Origin: Ophthalmolycus amberensis
Taxonomy: Eukaryota > Chordata > Actinopteri > Perciformes > Zoarcidae
DNA length: 64,000 bases
NCBI GenBank assembly: GCA_024529925.1
Contig: JAFEUB010001117.1
Span: 825,001-889,000 of the forward strand
Reading direction: 5' to 3'
Program-made: the position numbers and the translations under genes
Part shown: positions 25,497 through 38,029 of the stretch, in pieces
Layout: each line of letters opens with the position of its first letter
How positions within the stretch are numbered: the first letter of the stretch is position 1
The notes under the pieces: generated by a model
Told to the model about the DNA's origin: nothing
Seen by the model: only the letters and a program-made list of their open reading frames with translations
Database searches by the model: none

Positions 25497-28400
25497 GATG
25501 ATCCCTGATACGTATAAGAGAGAAGAGAAGTCATTTCCAAACAGTTTCACCTGGGTCCATCCGTAGAAATGTATCTCCTGTATAAATATGTTGCAGTAAT
25601 ACTTCTGCTGCCTCAGAGTATGCATTGGTTTCCAAGTTACAATACAGATTGTAAAGGTAGAAGTTTGCAAACTTATGTTTTAAGTTATTTTCAGTCTGAA
25701 GCTATAGTTGGACATTTTTAGTTAAAGGAAGTTAAAGTCTGGTGATATTCGGCTTCTTGTTCTTCCAAGAGACAAACCAACAACGGATTGATCTCAATAA
25801 CTAGTCTGTGTAACCGAAGTCTATAGATGTGGCCTATTCCTCTAAGACCTCCATTGTTGTCCAAATACACTTCATTACAATGAATATGGACGCTGCAGAG
25901 TGAGTCGCACATACAAGATCCTGCTGCCGTCAGAACTCACTGACAAATCAAGGTCGTAAACATATTTCCCAACAAATGCACTATTTCAAGATCCTAGATC
26001 CTTTTTTATTTATCCTTCAAAGATGGGGGGGGGGGGGGGTATTCAATGTGCTAAAATGCTTATTTGCAATACTCATAATAAGAATGAGAGTTAAAAATAA
26101 GGATTGGGAAAATGAAATGTAAAAGATACATTTTCAAAGAATAAAATATAGATATAGATACATGTTGAAGCGCATATTTTCAGCATAGGTAAAAATGTAT
26201 TCGTCACATTTGTCGGCAGACAACATAATTAAAAAAATATTCGCTCACATCATCCTAAATGGTTACATTTGCAAAAAAACTACAATGCCCAGTTGATTAA
26301 GGAAGTTGTTTCGCTTTTTTTTAAATTTCTTATTTAATTGAATCAGTATACGAGACCTAATAGGAACAAATTGGCTTGGGGTGGAGAGCCACAGTAAAGA
26401 TGGAAAGTATTGAGGGACGGACTAACACAGATGGTTTTTGGTCTTTTCATTGGATTTGTTGACAATAAGAAAAATATAACTTATCACCAGACTTCTTTAA
26501 ACATGTAAACATTTGAATAACTTTGAGTTATCCGCTCTGGGTAAACTGACGTTGATGTGGACCATTATGTAAGCACAGAAGCTCATACCTTTTTAACACG
26601 TGCCGTTTGTGAATGTCATGGCTTTGTACGTCATCAAGCTAAGTTGTAATGGCAGCTTGTAGAGTTCTTCAGCAGATGCAAAGTGTTTGTGGGGCGTCTT
26701 TGTGGAGCATGAAAAAAGGGGATTCAACTTTAAGAAAGTTGTTTTGTTGAAAGATATTGGTCTGGTTTGTATGCATGTTGTAAGAAAAGGTTTAGTAAGT
26801 GAGTAGCATGAGCTGTGCTTTATGGGTAAGCATCGTCTAAGTAGTACCATTCGATATGAATAATGTTAGCCATGTCTGGAGTAGTAAAACTATACCGCAT
26901 TAAACTACACAGAGAAGAATGTAACTCTGTGTAGTAGATTTTACGCACTGTTCTAAGATACTGTGTAGTGGAAAGGCCAGCGAACCCGTCACATCCTGTG
27001 TTGATACAAAATATAAGCTTGTAGAAAAGCTTAGTATATTTGCCTTTATGCATATTAGTAAAATAAAATTGACATAATATCCCGTATGTGTTGCTGTCTC
27101 AGATGCTTTCATGTATTACCCGTAAATGATCTGCTGCTGGGGCTGTCACATTTTGTGAAAATTATTGACTGGGTACATATGATTTTACATATATGACAGA
27201 TTTTGTGCAATGAGTGATTTAATGCAATAAAGTCATGAATACATCCCGCTCCTCTCTATCTAAGTTGACGTGTGCAGGAAGAAGCAGCGCTAACATGAAC
27301 CCATACTGTCATTTTCACACAGCATATACACACACACACGCTTTTGCCAGTTTATTTAGTACACCTAGCTAAAATCAATGCAGTTTAAAACATTATTACA
27401 AAAATAGGTGTTCCTGCTATGCAGCCCTTATTGATATTAACGGGGTGGACAAAATAACAGAAACACCTGTCAGTACAATGCAATTCAGTTCAACAGCACC
27501 AGACACTATATCCTCCAACATGACCATACAGTTATATCACAATCTCTCTAAAACAGTACCAACACAAACTGATTACGACTTCCATGAAGGTACAATGTAC
27601 TGTTGGACTGTTGTAATAGACGGCATTAGTTTTAGCAAGGTGTACCTAATAACCTGGTAATACCACAGGCTGTTGTTTCAGAGGAACTCCAAGTGCAAAG
27701 AGAATAAGGTGTCATTGCAGAAATATTTATTGAAATAAATATGCAATGGATACACTTTCAAATGATGTCACATAAATATTGAATTCAAAGGCCGTTCTTT
27801 TAAAAATTCATTAAAATGCTTCAGATTTTGTGTCTCTCCAATTCATTTACTCCCATTAAAACGATGTAAACACATTATTTTAATAAAACTTTCTGTCTGT
27901 GACAGATCATGGTCCAATTAACAATTGTCTCGCCTTATAATACTATATACTGTTTTAGCTTATGATTTATTTAATGCTATCGTGCTGAATCGAGGGTCAA
28001 GTTTTCACGTCTACTGCTATATCAATAGTACTCATTCATATAGAATATTGTGAACATGTAATATTTACAATCTCAAAAATGAGCGAATAAAAGCTTCGGT
28101 TATGCTGTGAAAAGATATCTTGATATATATAAAACTTTAGGATTTAGACAAATATTTAGCAGATTTAAGAGTAAAACCAACCTCTACTATGCTTTCAAAG
28201 TCTAAACACCACAATGCAACTTGCTACTCTAGTTTGGTGAAAAATGAAGGTTGAGTCATGCTAGGTCGTTACAATCATCCAGACACAGATTTAAATGTTA
28301 TTCTGTACAAGGAAATCATAGATAGATATTTAAACTTAGGACCGAAGTCAGTCAGTTTCCACATCCTTTATAAGAGCTATAGTTTAGCAAATTCATATCA

Positions 28401-28709
28401 CTGCGTATGAAACACTAACAGTTTGTTAGAGAAAATCTGTCATTTTAAATCTCACATGAACGTGTGAGATTGTTCGTTATTTTGAGAATAAAACTAGTAT
28501 GAAGTCTTAAGCGATATGAAAATCTCAGACGGACTTAGACAGTCTCATTAAGTGCTGAACAAGGAATGCACGTAAAGATCCACAAAGATTTCTCTAAAAT
28601 ATATTAAAACAAAAGAAAAAGACACAAATATTCTCTTAAAGTCTTAAAAAGTACACAGTATTCTATTGGGTATGAGTGTAGGGTTTTCAGGGCATGCACC
28701 ACCTAGCAC
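25497..28709. other. perm1 3' UTR, intergenic region and rere 3' UTR
   Basis: No ORF is convincing. A G run of about 14 nt lies at roughly 26,025-26,039. A probable interspersed repeat lies at 27,351-27,660. TTTATT motifs (minus-strand AATAAA) between about 27,720 and 27,740 could end the rere transcript, which would give a 3' UTR of about 1 kb. Confidence 0.4.
27351..27660. repeat. probable interspersed fish repeat
   Basis: Contains the phrase GGGGTGGACAAAATAACAG followed by AAACACCT, and closes with AGGTGTACCTAATAA. These are phrases seen in dispersed fish repeats. Class and exact ends are uncertain. Confidence 0.35.
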
Positions 28710-31700
28710 TCAAGATGGTTTGTCACCTTCTTTCTTCAGACGGCTTCAGAGAAAAGAAACAAGGAAACACATTTTAGTTTAACTGAGCAATGTGGAATGA
28801 TTTGTCTCCATCGTGGAGCAAATGACCACTGCACAAATACTAAAAGTATTTTATGTGATGCTTTTAATCACGGAAACACATTCTTTACTCTCTGGTCTAT
28901 TCCTAAAGTAAATTGTTTCAGCCTGTGCACTAGATAGGACATTGAAAATCCTCACCTGTAATAATCTTCCTGACTCGGTAGAGGGCCTCCATGCAGGTGA
29001 TGCGCATGCAGCCACTGCTGCTCCATAGCCATCCTCTGCAGCTCTGCAGACTGAGCATGCATGACCTGGAGCTGGTGAGCAGCAGACATCTGAGGAATGT
29101 GGCCCTGCAGCTCTCTGGGATATGCAGCTGGAAAACACAGATACAGAAAGACCAAATTGGAGGAACTGGACTCAAAAAGATACTCAAGTTGTAGGCTGTG
29201 AGTTGAGATTACAAACCAAACATTGGGTGGCGCAGCATCTCATGATCATGAGGAAGATCGCTGAGTAACGGGTTGTGGATCGGGCCGCCGGGGAAGGGGA
29301 ACCGGGCCAGACGTGGTCCTGGTGCCAGGGCGTCCAGAGGATGAGGGCTTAAACCTGGATAAAGAAATAAAATCATACGGTAAATGCAGGTCAACTTCTC
29401 ACCACCAGATATATCAACCGACTAATTCACTTCTCAAAAGCCATCAAGTCAATCAGTCCAAACTCACCTTGACCGAGGGGATCCTGTTGGTGCAGGTGGA
29501 GGTGTGAGTGAACGTGAGAGTGCTGGTGATGGTGCGGCGTCACATTGAGCATCTGCAGCCTGGCAGCAGGGTCTGAAGCCACAGATGCCATCCTCTCTGC
29601 GTGGAGCCGCTCCGCAGTGAGTCGCTCTGCGTAACCCATCTCAGGGCGCAGCTGATGTCCTGCCAGCATCATCCTCTCCCGCTCCAGCTGGTTCAGCCCG
29701 GGATGGAAGGCTGCGAAGTGGTGGGGAGGCCCGGGTATGTGAGGCAGACCTATCGCCCCGTGTCGGGCGAAGTGCTCCATGGGGTTGGCCGAGGGGTGTA
29801 ACGTTTCCATGTCTGGGGGCTTGACCTCGTAGCCGGGCTTCATCCTCTCGCGGAGCTCCCTCTCTCGCAGGTTCCTGAGCTCGCGTTCTCTGAGGCTGGG
29901 CTCAGCGCTGTACAGACCGGGCATGTGGTAGGCCAGCAAGGGGTCGCCAGGGCTCAGCGACACGTAGAAAGGGTGGTTGCGGTTGGAGGGCGACATGACA
30001 TGGGGTCGGGCGTATTCACTCAGGGTGCGCAGAGCTGGTGTATCGGGGCCAATGTAGGGGGGCACCGCGGCGACAGTGGTGGGCGGCTGCTCAAAGGAGT
30101 GGCGTCCGTGGACCTGAACCGTCATCTGAACATCACTCATACGACTGTCGTGGGAGGAGCTGGAGGCTCTCTGGAAGCAAAGACAGCGTGTGAGACAACT
30201 CAAACATGATTATGACAGAGACGATGTTTAATAACAGAATGAATGACTTACAGCATTTCTATCTGCCTCCCTTTCTCTCTCTTTCTCTCTTTCGCGTTCT
30301 TGTCGGGCACTGAGCTCCGCTTCCCTCCTGGACTTTTCAACAGCCTCCTCCCTTTTCTTGGCCAGCTTGGAGGCTGAAAGTGGAGTGAAGAACAGGTCTG
30401 TTCTGGCACAAGAGTTGTAACCGCGATCCAAATGTTTGATGAACCTGAAAGGAATAGAAGATGGCCATTCTTTTTAGTGTGACTGATAAAAATAGCAACA
30501 TGATTCATTCAAAGGTAGTTTTGGGTAATATTCCTGGCAGCTATAAGGACATTTCAGGCTCCAAACCTGCTGGTGCAAACAGTTTCAACTCAGTCAACCA
30601 CAATGAATGTAGTTATGCAATAACAAATATTGGACACTTATATTTGTCACAGTAACTCCCAATGTAATCTAGTGTTGCTCTTAATCTGCTGGATGTGTAA
30701 ATAGGCAACTGTCTGCTAACAAGTTCCCCTTATCCACTTATTAAATGATAATATGTCAGCTTGGTTTCACTGCCCCCCCAAGTGGCCAAAAACAATTCAG
30801 TTATCGCAGATTGAAACTGAGGGATTTGTTTGAACCGTCCGGTTGTCTGACCACTTGTGTTGCTTTCCATATTGTAAGTAAAATGGCACCATAACTGGTG
30901 GAATTTTTCTTTAAATTGGATTCTCAATAAAAGTAAATAAAACAGGCATAATCTGCATTCAAACACGGTTCTATCTGCTTTCACAACAATACACAGGAAC
31001 GTAAAAACCTTCGCCTAAGAACGAATGTCTCCGGGCGTACCGTGCAGACTGGCTGGCATGGCTTGCCACGCTGACTATGGTGGGCTCTGGCGAGGGACTC
31101 CGAGGAGGAGACGGTGAGCTCTCAGCCTCTTCAATCTCATCCAGTGGCTCTTCTTTAATCTGAATTTGGCATCCTCCTGCCATGGGGCTCGCCGAGGGTC
31201 TCGGAGGAAGGGGCGGGAATGACGGCTGGAGGCTCGGGACAGGGCCAATAGCGGAGGATGTTGCAGAGGTGAGAGGGTGTGAGGCTGCAGCAGGTGGATG
31301 AGAGGAAGCCAAGCTTTTTCCAGGGTGGGTCTGCACCTGAGAGATCACTGGAAGTTGGGTCGGGAGTGACTGCATTGGCAAAGGCTGTGGCATGAGCTGA
31401 AGGGGGGGAGGGGGAGCACCCGGAGGATGCTGGTTGGGCAGAATATTGAGCGGCTTTAAAGCAGGAGGAGGGGGCAGATTAGAGGGCATCTGAGGGAAAG
31501 GTGTAGCAGACTGGTGGGGCATCTGTTTGTGTGAAGGTGGAATGGGAGTGGTGGGAGGAGGCTTGACTTGTGGGCCAGATGGAGGAGGCTGGGGGAGCTG
31601 AGACTCCCTAAAGAAGGGTGTGAGTCGCTGGGGGGCCTGAGGTGACGGGCCATGAGGCTGCAGAGGCTGTGCAGAGTTAAGAACAGGTGGGAGCTGAAAC

Positions 31701-34700
31701 GCTGTAGAAAGAGGAGAGTCCTGACCCAGTGCTGATGGAAGAGATGGTGGACCAGAAAGAGAGTGAGGAGCGGGCTGGGGTCGGCTGTTTGAGCCCGCTG
31801 TGGCAGCTGACTGACCAGCAGCTGGCTGACGGGGGTCTGGAGAAGGAGGAGGGGTGGGGCTCTGAGCAGGACCAGCTGGAGGGCTGCTTTGCATTGGCTG
31901 AGGAGTGATGGGATGGCCCTGAGAGGGGAGGGCCGGTGGGATTGGCGCGTCAGCCAACACTGCAGCCGGAGCAACAGGCTCTGGTGGGACGCCGTTCGGC
32001 TGGGCGGAGGAGTCGGAGTCGCTCTCGTTGCCCTGCTGAGGGCTGGGAATGCTGGGAGAGGAGCTGCGGTTGTCCTGATCGATGTCTTTGGTGTCACTGC
32101 TGCCGTCGTCCTGAGCACTGCGGCTTTCTGAAGAGCTTTCCTCCTCCACCTCGGCCTCTCCATCTGACCGTGAGCTCCGGGGATCCTGGAGGAACAAACA
32201 AATACATGATGTAAACAATTCAGCTGACCGCCATCATTTTGCATAATGTAAATGTTGCAAAAATACGTTTTTACACAAATGGTGTTTGACATTAAGTGTT
32301 CCCTCTCACCCGTGTCTTCGGCCTTTTGGGTGCAACTTTCTCAGCCTCGTCAGGCTCCTGAGCAGGACTCTCCCGGACACGTTTTGTTGTCTTTGGTGAC
32401 GTTACCTCCTCTTTTATCTTCTGTGGACACAGCATGACATTTACACACAGTGGTGTTAATTACGGACACAAAAACCTCAGTAAGTGAACGACAAGCATCC
32501 ACGGCTGCAGCAGTATTACATGAATTCTCAAGAGACACATTTTTTATATTACATATAATGTGCGTGTGTTGTTTCTTTGAAAAATTCCTCATCAGACGAT
32601 AGTATGCAAACAACCCTGCTGGTCTGGTGAGACAACGTCATACAAGTGCAAAATGTATATGAAATGTGTAGATTATGTCTACCTTGTTGGTCTTCTTGCT
32701 GGATTCATTCTTAATATCTGTGGAAGACGATCTCAAAGAATTAGAGGTGGTCACACTCGGGGAGGGCTGGCTACTGGACTGATGATCCTCACTGGTGGGG
32801 GAACCTGTGAGCCTCCTGTGGCCACTTCTTAAAGATGACAGCTGCTGTAAAATAACATTCACTAGTTAATGTTGTTAAAACACATGTAAGAATAACATGA
32901 ATGCAGAGTTTACAAAACAATTTTTCTGGAGATTCACTTTTTAAATTTCACAGTAGGCCAGATCTATAAATTATGAGAAGAGCGAATTTGTGCGTAAATC
33001 AACATTCATTTCTACTGCCGATCCCCAACCACCTTATATTAACTTCAAAAAGTAAACCAGACATTTTTTTTTTTTACAATTTTCACAATGCAAACATTCA
33101 TGCGGCTCAAAGGTGTACTGCAGATATAAATGTTAAATAAAAGACTGCAATAAATTATGCCAATTTACTTAGCGACCCTAATTAAATCCCCTGCGACCCA
33201 CCCGTCGTTTGGACACCAGTGTTTGGGAATAACTGCCCTAATGTACGAGGTATGTTCCTAGCTAAAGAGTCACAGTGAAAACTTTTGACAGATTCAATAA
33301 GGGTGTGAAATCTGTTGTTCATCATAATGACATCTGAAGTGCAAAATTGCATTTGCACAGACGTTTTCTTGTGAATGTTCATTACTGGAAGTAAAGATAA
33401 CAGTGTGACTGATCTGCTAGCCTCAGGCTTACAGGTGCTCTGCTCCTTCGTGTCCTCATGCCATGCTTGCTGTTCACCTCTTCTTCCTCTTTGACAGGTT
33501 TAAACAAGAATGGGGCGCCTGCGGATTTTGGTGCTGGCAGCAGACATCCATGTTTATTTTCATGTGTGCGACAAGTAGTGCACAGCAATGGGTTGTCTCT
33601 TCGCCCCTGGTGCAAATCCTTCAAACCTGAATCGGGAAAAAAAAACAAACACGTTAGGCACAAGTTTTCCAAACATTTTAAAGCACTATCAGGTATTTTT
33701 TTTCAACATAGGAAAGAGTCTTTTACAGAAACCTGTAAAACATTAGTATTCCAAAAAGTAAATCGCAAATAAAGACATGCCCTTACTTGTTGTACCACAG
33801 TGGCTGCAGCTCTTGATTTCCTGTTCACTGTCTTCACTATCCAGATCATCCTCACTAGCAGAACTCGCATCCACTGCAAAGGAAAAGATCAGGTTCGATG
33901 AAGACGTCCAGCTCACACGACTGCCACACTTTGTATGAAAAATGGGGAACACTTGGAGCTCACCTGAATAATTTCGCGATGGGGTGACCGGAACGGCAGC
34001 AGAGCGGGTCTTGGCTTTGCGAGAGGACGGCTGTCGGCGTTGCTGTCGATAAGCTCTCGTGCCTGCAGCCTCGGGAGTTTTCTTCCAGTGGTAATAGAAG
34101 GTGATCAGTTCCCCCTGATGAGAAGATACCACAACTTTTAGGAACAATCCAAGAACAATACAGCCTTCATAAAATCACAGCAAATCACAGCACTGCATTG
34201 CAAAAGCGGTGTTAAATTACAGTCTTTTTGCTGGGCAGAAAGTCCTTCCGGATCCGAAAGAAATTCTTTCCATACTGTCTCAGACCTTTGATGAAGCGTT
34301 TCTGGAGGGAAACATGAGGGAGGGTAGTGGATCAGATTAAATGATATACAGTTGCCAGTCAAAAGGCTCCAGTATAGATCATGTGCATATTGTGATGTAT
34401 AGCAGCAGTTGTTAAACAAGTACTAGACTGACCTGCCATTTAAAACTAAGGTAGCGGGTTAAAAAAAACTTTTAGTGCAGGCTTGTATCACATTTTAGTG
34501 TACAAAGATGAGTAAACTGCATATTTCTGATCAGAGAACTATATTTTTACACTCACTCAATATGCTAAGCATATAATGCATCAACAGTTTGCATCCTTTT
34601 TATCAGCCTGCAGAAACACTGTTCAGGACTAACAGCAGTACTACTAGCTAAAGGCGTCTCACCACATCATCCTCCGACCAGCACTTCTCGATAAGTTTCG

Positions 34701-36614
34701 GCAGAGGCTTCTTCACCAGACGCTGGAGAGCTTTGGCTGCATCATAATGACTTGCATGTAGCTACAATTGAGAAAAAAAACAAAAGAAGTTTGTAAATCT
34801 GCAAGGCATTATTGGAGTTCCTTGACTTTACTGGATACTGATGAGTATAATTTAAGTTGTGCGCCGCACCATGTTGAGTGCGTTGAGCGTGGTGTCATCA
34901 CGGGAGGCTGCTAAACATCCATCCTCCGTGGATCCGCCATCACACATCCCCGCAAACGCTGCCATGCTCCTTAAAAAACAAAAAGGGCAAAATATATATT
35001 GAGGGTGCATTTCTAAGGACCCTGTCAAAAAGATAGTAAGTAACACTTGTTATTTCACCAGTACCAGTACCAGTGTAGTGCAAACACTGACCTGGCAGCT
35101 CTGAGGTACATGAGTAGGTCACAGTCATTGACTCCAGGCATCCACATCAGCTCCTCAACCTCCGTCTGAGTCTGTAAACCAGGAGCAGACCGCGGCTGCA
35201 TCTCTGGAAGTTTGGCCTGCAGTGAAACCATCAAACACTTATTAGACCAGCTGAAGAACTGCAACAGAACATCCTGCAAAGATTTATGTTTAACAAGGGG
35301 AGAATTACAGGGCTAAATCACACATATTCACAAGGTTTTCAAGACTCCCTTTTGGGGGAAAAAAAGTCATTTTAAGAGTCAATAATGTGCCGTATTGCAA
35401 TGTGTAATGAATTATAATTAAATGAATACAATATTTTATTATCATCAAATAGATATTGCTGCTGTTTCGTAAGAGTACCTGCTAGAATCTGTTTCAAACT
35501 GAACAGGCAGGTCTGACCTGTTTTATAATGAGCCTAATAGGACACGAAGACACTCAGCAGGCACACATACTTCTTTAACATAGTCCTAGACATAAATCAG
35601 TTCACCTGATGACTCGGTCCCACTCTTATCTCGCCCTGTGTGCTGTTCAGGCTCCTGAAATGGTAAAAAAAAAAAGCATCACACGCTGCATCATATGCAT
35701 TAATAACTAGTTTGAACACACAGTTTAGACTTTGGCAAAGTCTTTAGAGTCAAGGGAAAGTAAACTCAGTTTAATTAATGTCAGTCTGCCATGTATGAAG
35801 CGTGAATTATCAGGTGATTAACGCCGCACGGTGTGCGTGCGCGCACACACACACACACACACACGCGCGTATGATCGATATGTGTATGAGTTGGCTGTCA
35901 GAGCAGCTTCACCTCCCACTGCACAGTGATTTCAGCAGAATAACATCCCGCCCCTCCATCACTGCGAGCCAATCTCAGCTGTGACCTGCGCCGTTTCCTT
36001 TTATTACATGAATGAAACCCGACGCCAGCTACCGCTAAAGACTGTCAATCAATCATACACGAGCCGCTAATTCTCTCCGGTCACCATTACGAGAACAGTG
36101 TGTGCTACTTTAGGAGATCCTAACAGGTTGACAGAAGCTGGCTGACTCCGTCTCGTGGCTAACTGTTAAGCTAAAGTATGCGATCGATAATAAATATCAA
36201 CGTTAGCGTCCCACAACATGTCGTTGACACACAAATACCGACAACGACCAGTGTCAACACGTCAAGCCCAGAGGGACTAACAGATTTATTAAAAGGATGC
36301 ACAACGTTAATCTGCTTTACTGACATTATTTAAAATAAAAGCTGCAGACCAGAGCTGTAAGCGAACACCACAGCGCACAGATATCCATTATTAACAGGAG
36401 CTACTAGCTGCTATCAGACAGTAACGTTACGCTGGTATTTGGCTAACGTTAGCTGGTTAGCCAGGCACGAACTTCGTGACCACTGACACTCCGACTGTTT
36501 GATACAAACGGCTCTTAAAGTCACGCTACAAAGCACTTAGAGACGTATTAAATAAATAACTAAAACACGGTTAAGTTGATCAAGTTACCTCCGCGGACTG
36601 AACAGGTCGTCCAT
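28710..36614 (-). CDS. rere: Arginine-glutamic acid dipeptide repeats protein, form without BAH domain
   Basis: Seventeen minus-strand coding exons join in frame: 36589-36614, 35606-35654, 35092-35216, 34870-34969, 34663-34761, 34221-34301, 33964-34114, 33787-33873, 33433-33626, 32683-32844, 32310-32420, 31041-32185, 30252-30444, 29468-30170, 29217-29354, 28956-29127 and 28710-28743. The sum is 3570 nt, or 1189 residues. The order is a short start (MDDLFSPR), ELM2 region (LNSTQGEIRVGPSHQAKLPE, then WMPGVNDCDLLMYLRAAR), SANT domain (CWSEDDVKRFIKGLRQYGKN), GATA-type finger (CSHC and CTTC), a proline-rich middle, and the atrophin C-terminus with an Arg/Glu helix and EDYYSRLKKEGDK. RERE is a nuclear co-repressor/co-activator that recruits HDACs and works with orphan nuclear receptors in development. 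The N-terminal BAH domain of full-length RERE is absent. Confidence 0.93.
35845..35870. repeat. (CA)n microsatellite
   Basis: A run of alternating A and C flanked by GCGC, in the first rere intron. A second short CA run lies near 36,880. Confidence 0.8.
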
Positions 36615-37107
36615 GTCGAGGGATGTTTGGATGTGGCTTGTTGACACTGCGTAGCGCAGTGGGCGATACACACAAAAACTATGCGAATCCCCTATTACAT
36701 GGCTATTCAAAATGGAGGCGGTGTAGTGGAGCGAGTCAGTCTACTTTTTTTTCCCAGTGCAATGACCTCAGCAGCCACAGCTAAGCCTTCAAAGTTGTCT
36801 GGGTGTACATAACTGAGCATGTGCCGCGGATCAGCAGCAGGAGCAGGAACCACGGAGCCTGCTCATCATCAGCTGCTGCACGCACACACACACACGGGCC
36901 TCCATGAATCAAACAACGTATCACACTGTGTGCTGCTGAGGTTAATACACATTATGTAAGATATGACATTAATCTACCACCGACCGGAACAGTGCTGTTA
37001 ATGTGACACTGTGGTGTAGGAAAAACACTGACTAATAATATTACGTTATTTCTCGTATTTACAGCCCGACTGTGTGTATATATGTAAATGTGTATAGTCT
37101 GTGTGTG

Positions 37108-37138
<31 letters not shown>

Positions 37139-38029
37139 TATATATACACTTATACATACATATATATACACACGCATATATATACACATATAAATATATA
37201 TAATATATAATATATGTAATATTAAATATATATATCCATGTAGCAGCATACAACAAGCTTGAATCTTATGAATCTCCTTGCAAAGGTGCAGAGGACTTTA
37301 AAATGATGAGTGTGTGTGAATGAGACGAGTAAGAGATAGAAAAGAGCATCAGGTGCTGGAGTTCAGTGAAAATGCAACAAAATAATTCCCCAAGATAAAC
37401 AAGTTTATCATTGATTTACCACAAAGTTTTAAGACTTAAGTATTTAGTATTATATAGTATGCTGTTAACACAGGAACAACATCATCTGAATAACACTGCA
37501 TTACTGTAATAATGTCTGTTAAGACATTTGCAGATTGGGATAGTTTACATCTTTTTCCATATTTGGGGTTTATTTAGGGCTCCGCAGGTCCCTCTCTTTA
37601 ATAATCAGATTGAATTGTCCCTTTGCTTCACTTTATTATACATCTATTTAAACTGGCGAAATCATCAAAAGATGTGGGACGTCAATCTCCTGTCACCAAA
37701 GCATCTACCACCACAGCAAAATAAAATGAAACATGGGAGAAATAATCACAATCAATTCGGTCACTAAGAAAACTTTATTAACCGTCTCCAAGTGCAGCGT
37801 TTGTGAGATCTATTATTTTACTCCACATGAAAAAACATGGCAGAATACAGTAGAAGACTTGATAGTCAAGTGTTACAATTTCAGTGACTACAGTAAGTTC
37901 TCTCTATAAATTACACCATCACAAGTAGCTCTACATTATCCATTATTGTTTTGATATGTTATCCAATGCATCGTTATGGATTTGCATGCATGAATCCATT
38001 TCTATGTGAAGTAAATGCTTCATCATCAT
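36615..38029. promoter_or_regulatory. rere promoter region and eno1 3' UTR
   Basis: The rere start codon ends at 36614. Upstream (36,640-36,900) the sequence is GC-richer and holds a YY1-like AAAATGGAGGC at about 36,709-36,719. No BAH-coding exons are visible. A TG/TA/CA microsatellite occupies 37,070-37,240. The eno1 3' UTR extends leftward from 38,030, probably to about 37,760, where TTTATT (minus AATAAA) is seen. Confidence 0.5.
37070..37240. repeat. compound TG/TA/CA microsatellite
   Basis: Alternating purine-pyrimidine tract. Positions 37101-37126 are an exact palindrome of the form (GT)4(AT)5(AC)4. Open frames across it are artefacts of the repeat. Confidence 0.85.

Noticed and set aside
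29313..32214. Long plus-strand open frames opposite the rere exons
   Set aside because: They are complements of the proline-rich, GC-rich minus-strand exons and lack splice context or recognisable sequence.
31456..32292. 278-codon second minus-strand frame overlapping the large rere exon
   Set aside because: It is the same exon read in another phase; Leu/Ser/Pro-rich output is expected from the shifted proline codons.
32842..32844. Alternative acceptor choice for rere exon 10
   Set aside because: CAGCAG at the junction allows one Gln more or less; both keep frame and this cannot be decided from sequence, so it is not listed as a separate feature.
28710..36614. Atrophin-1 (ATN1) instead of RERE
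   Set aside because: ELM2, SANT and GATA parts are present, which ATN1 lacks, and eno1 is adjacent as at human RERE.
36952..37256. Several open frames rich in Tyr, Ile, Cys and Val
   Set aside because: They are translations of the TG/TA/CA microsatellite.
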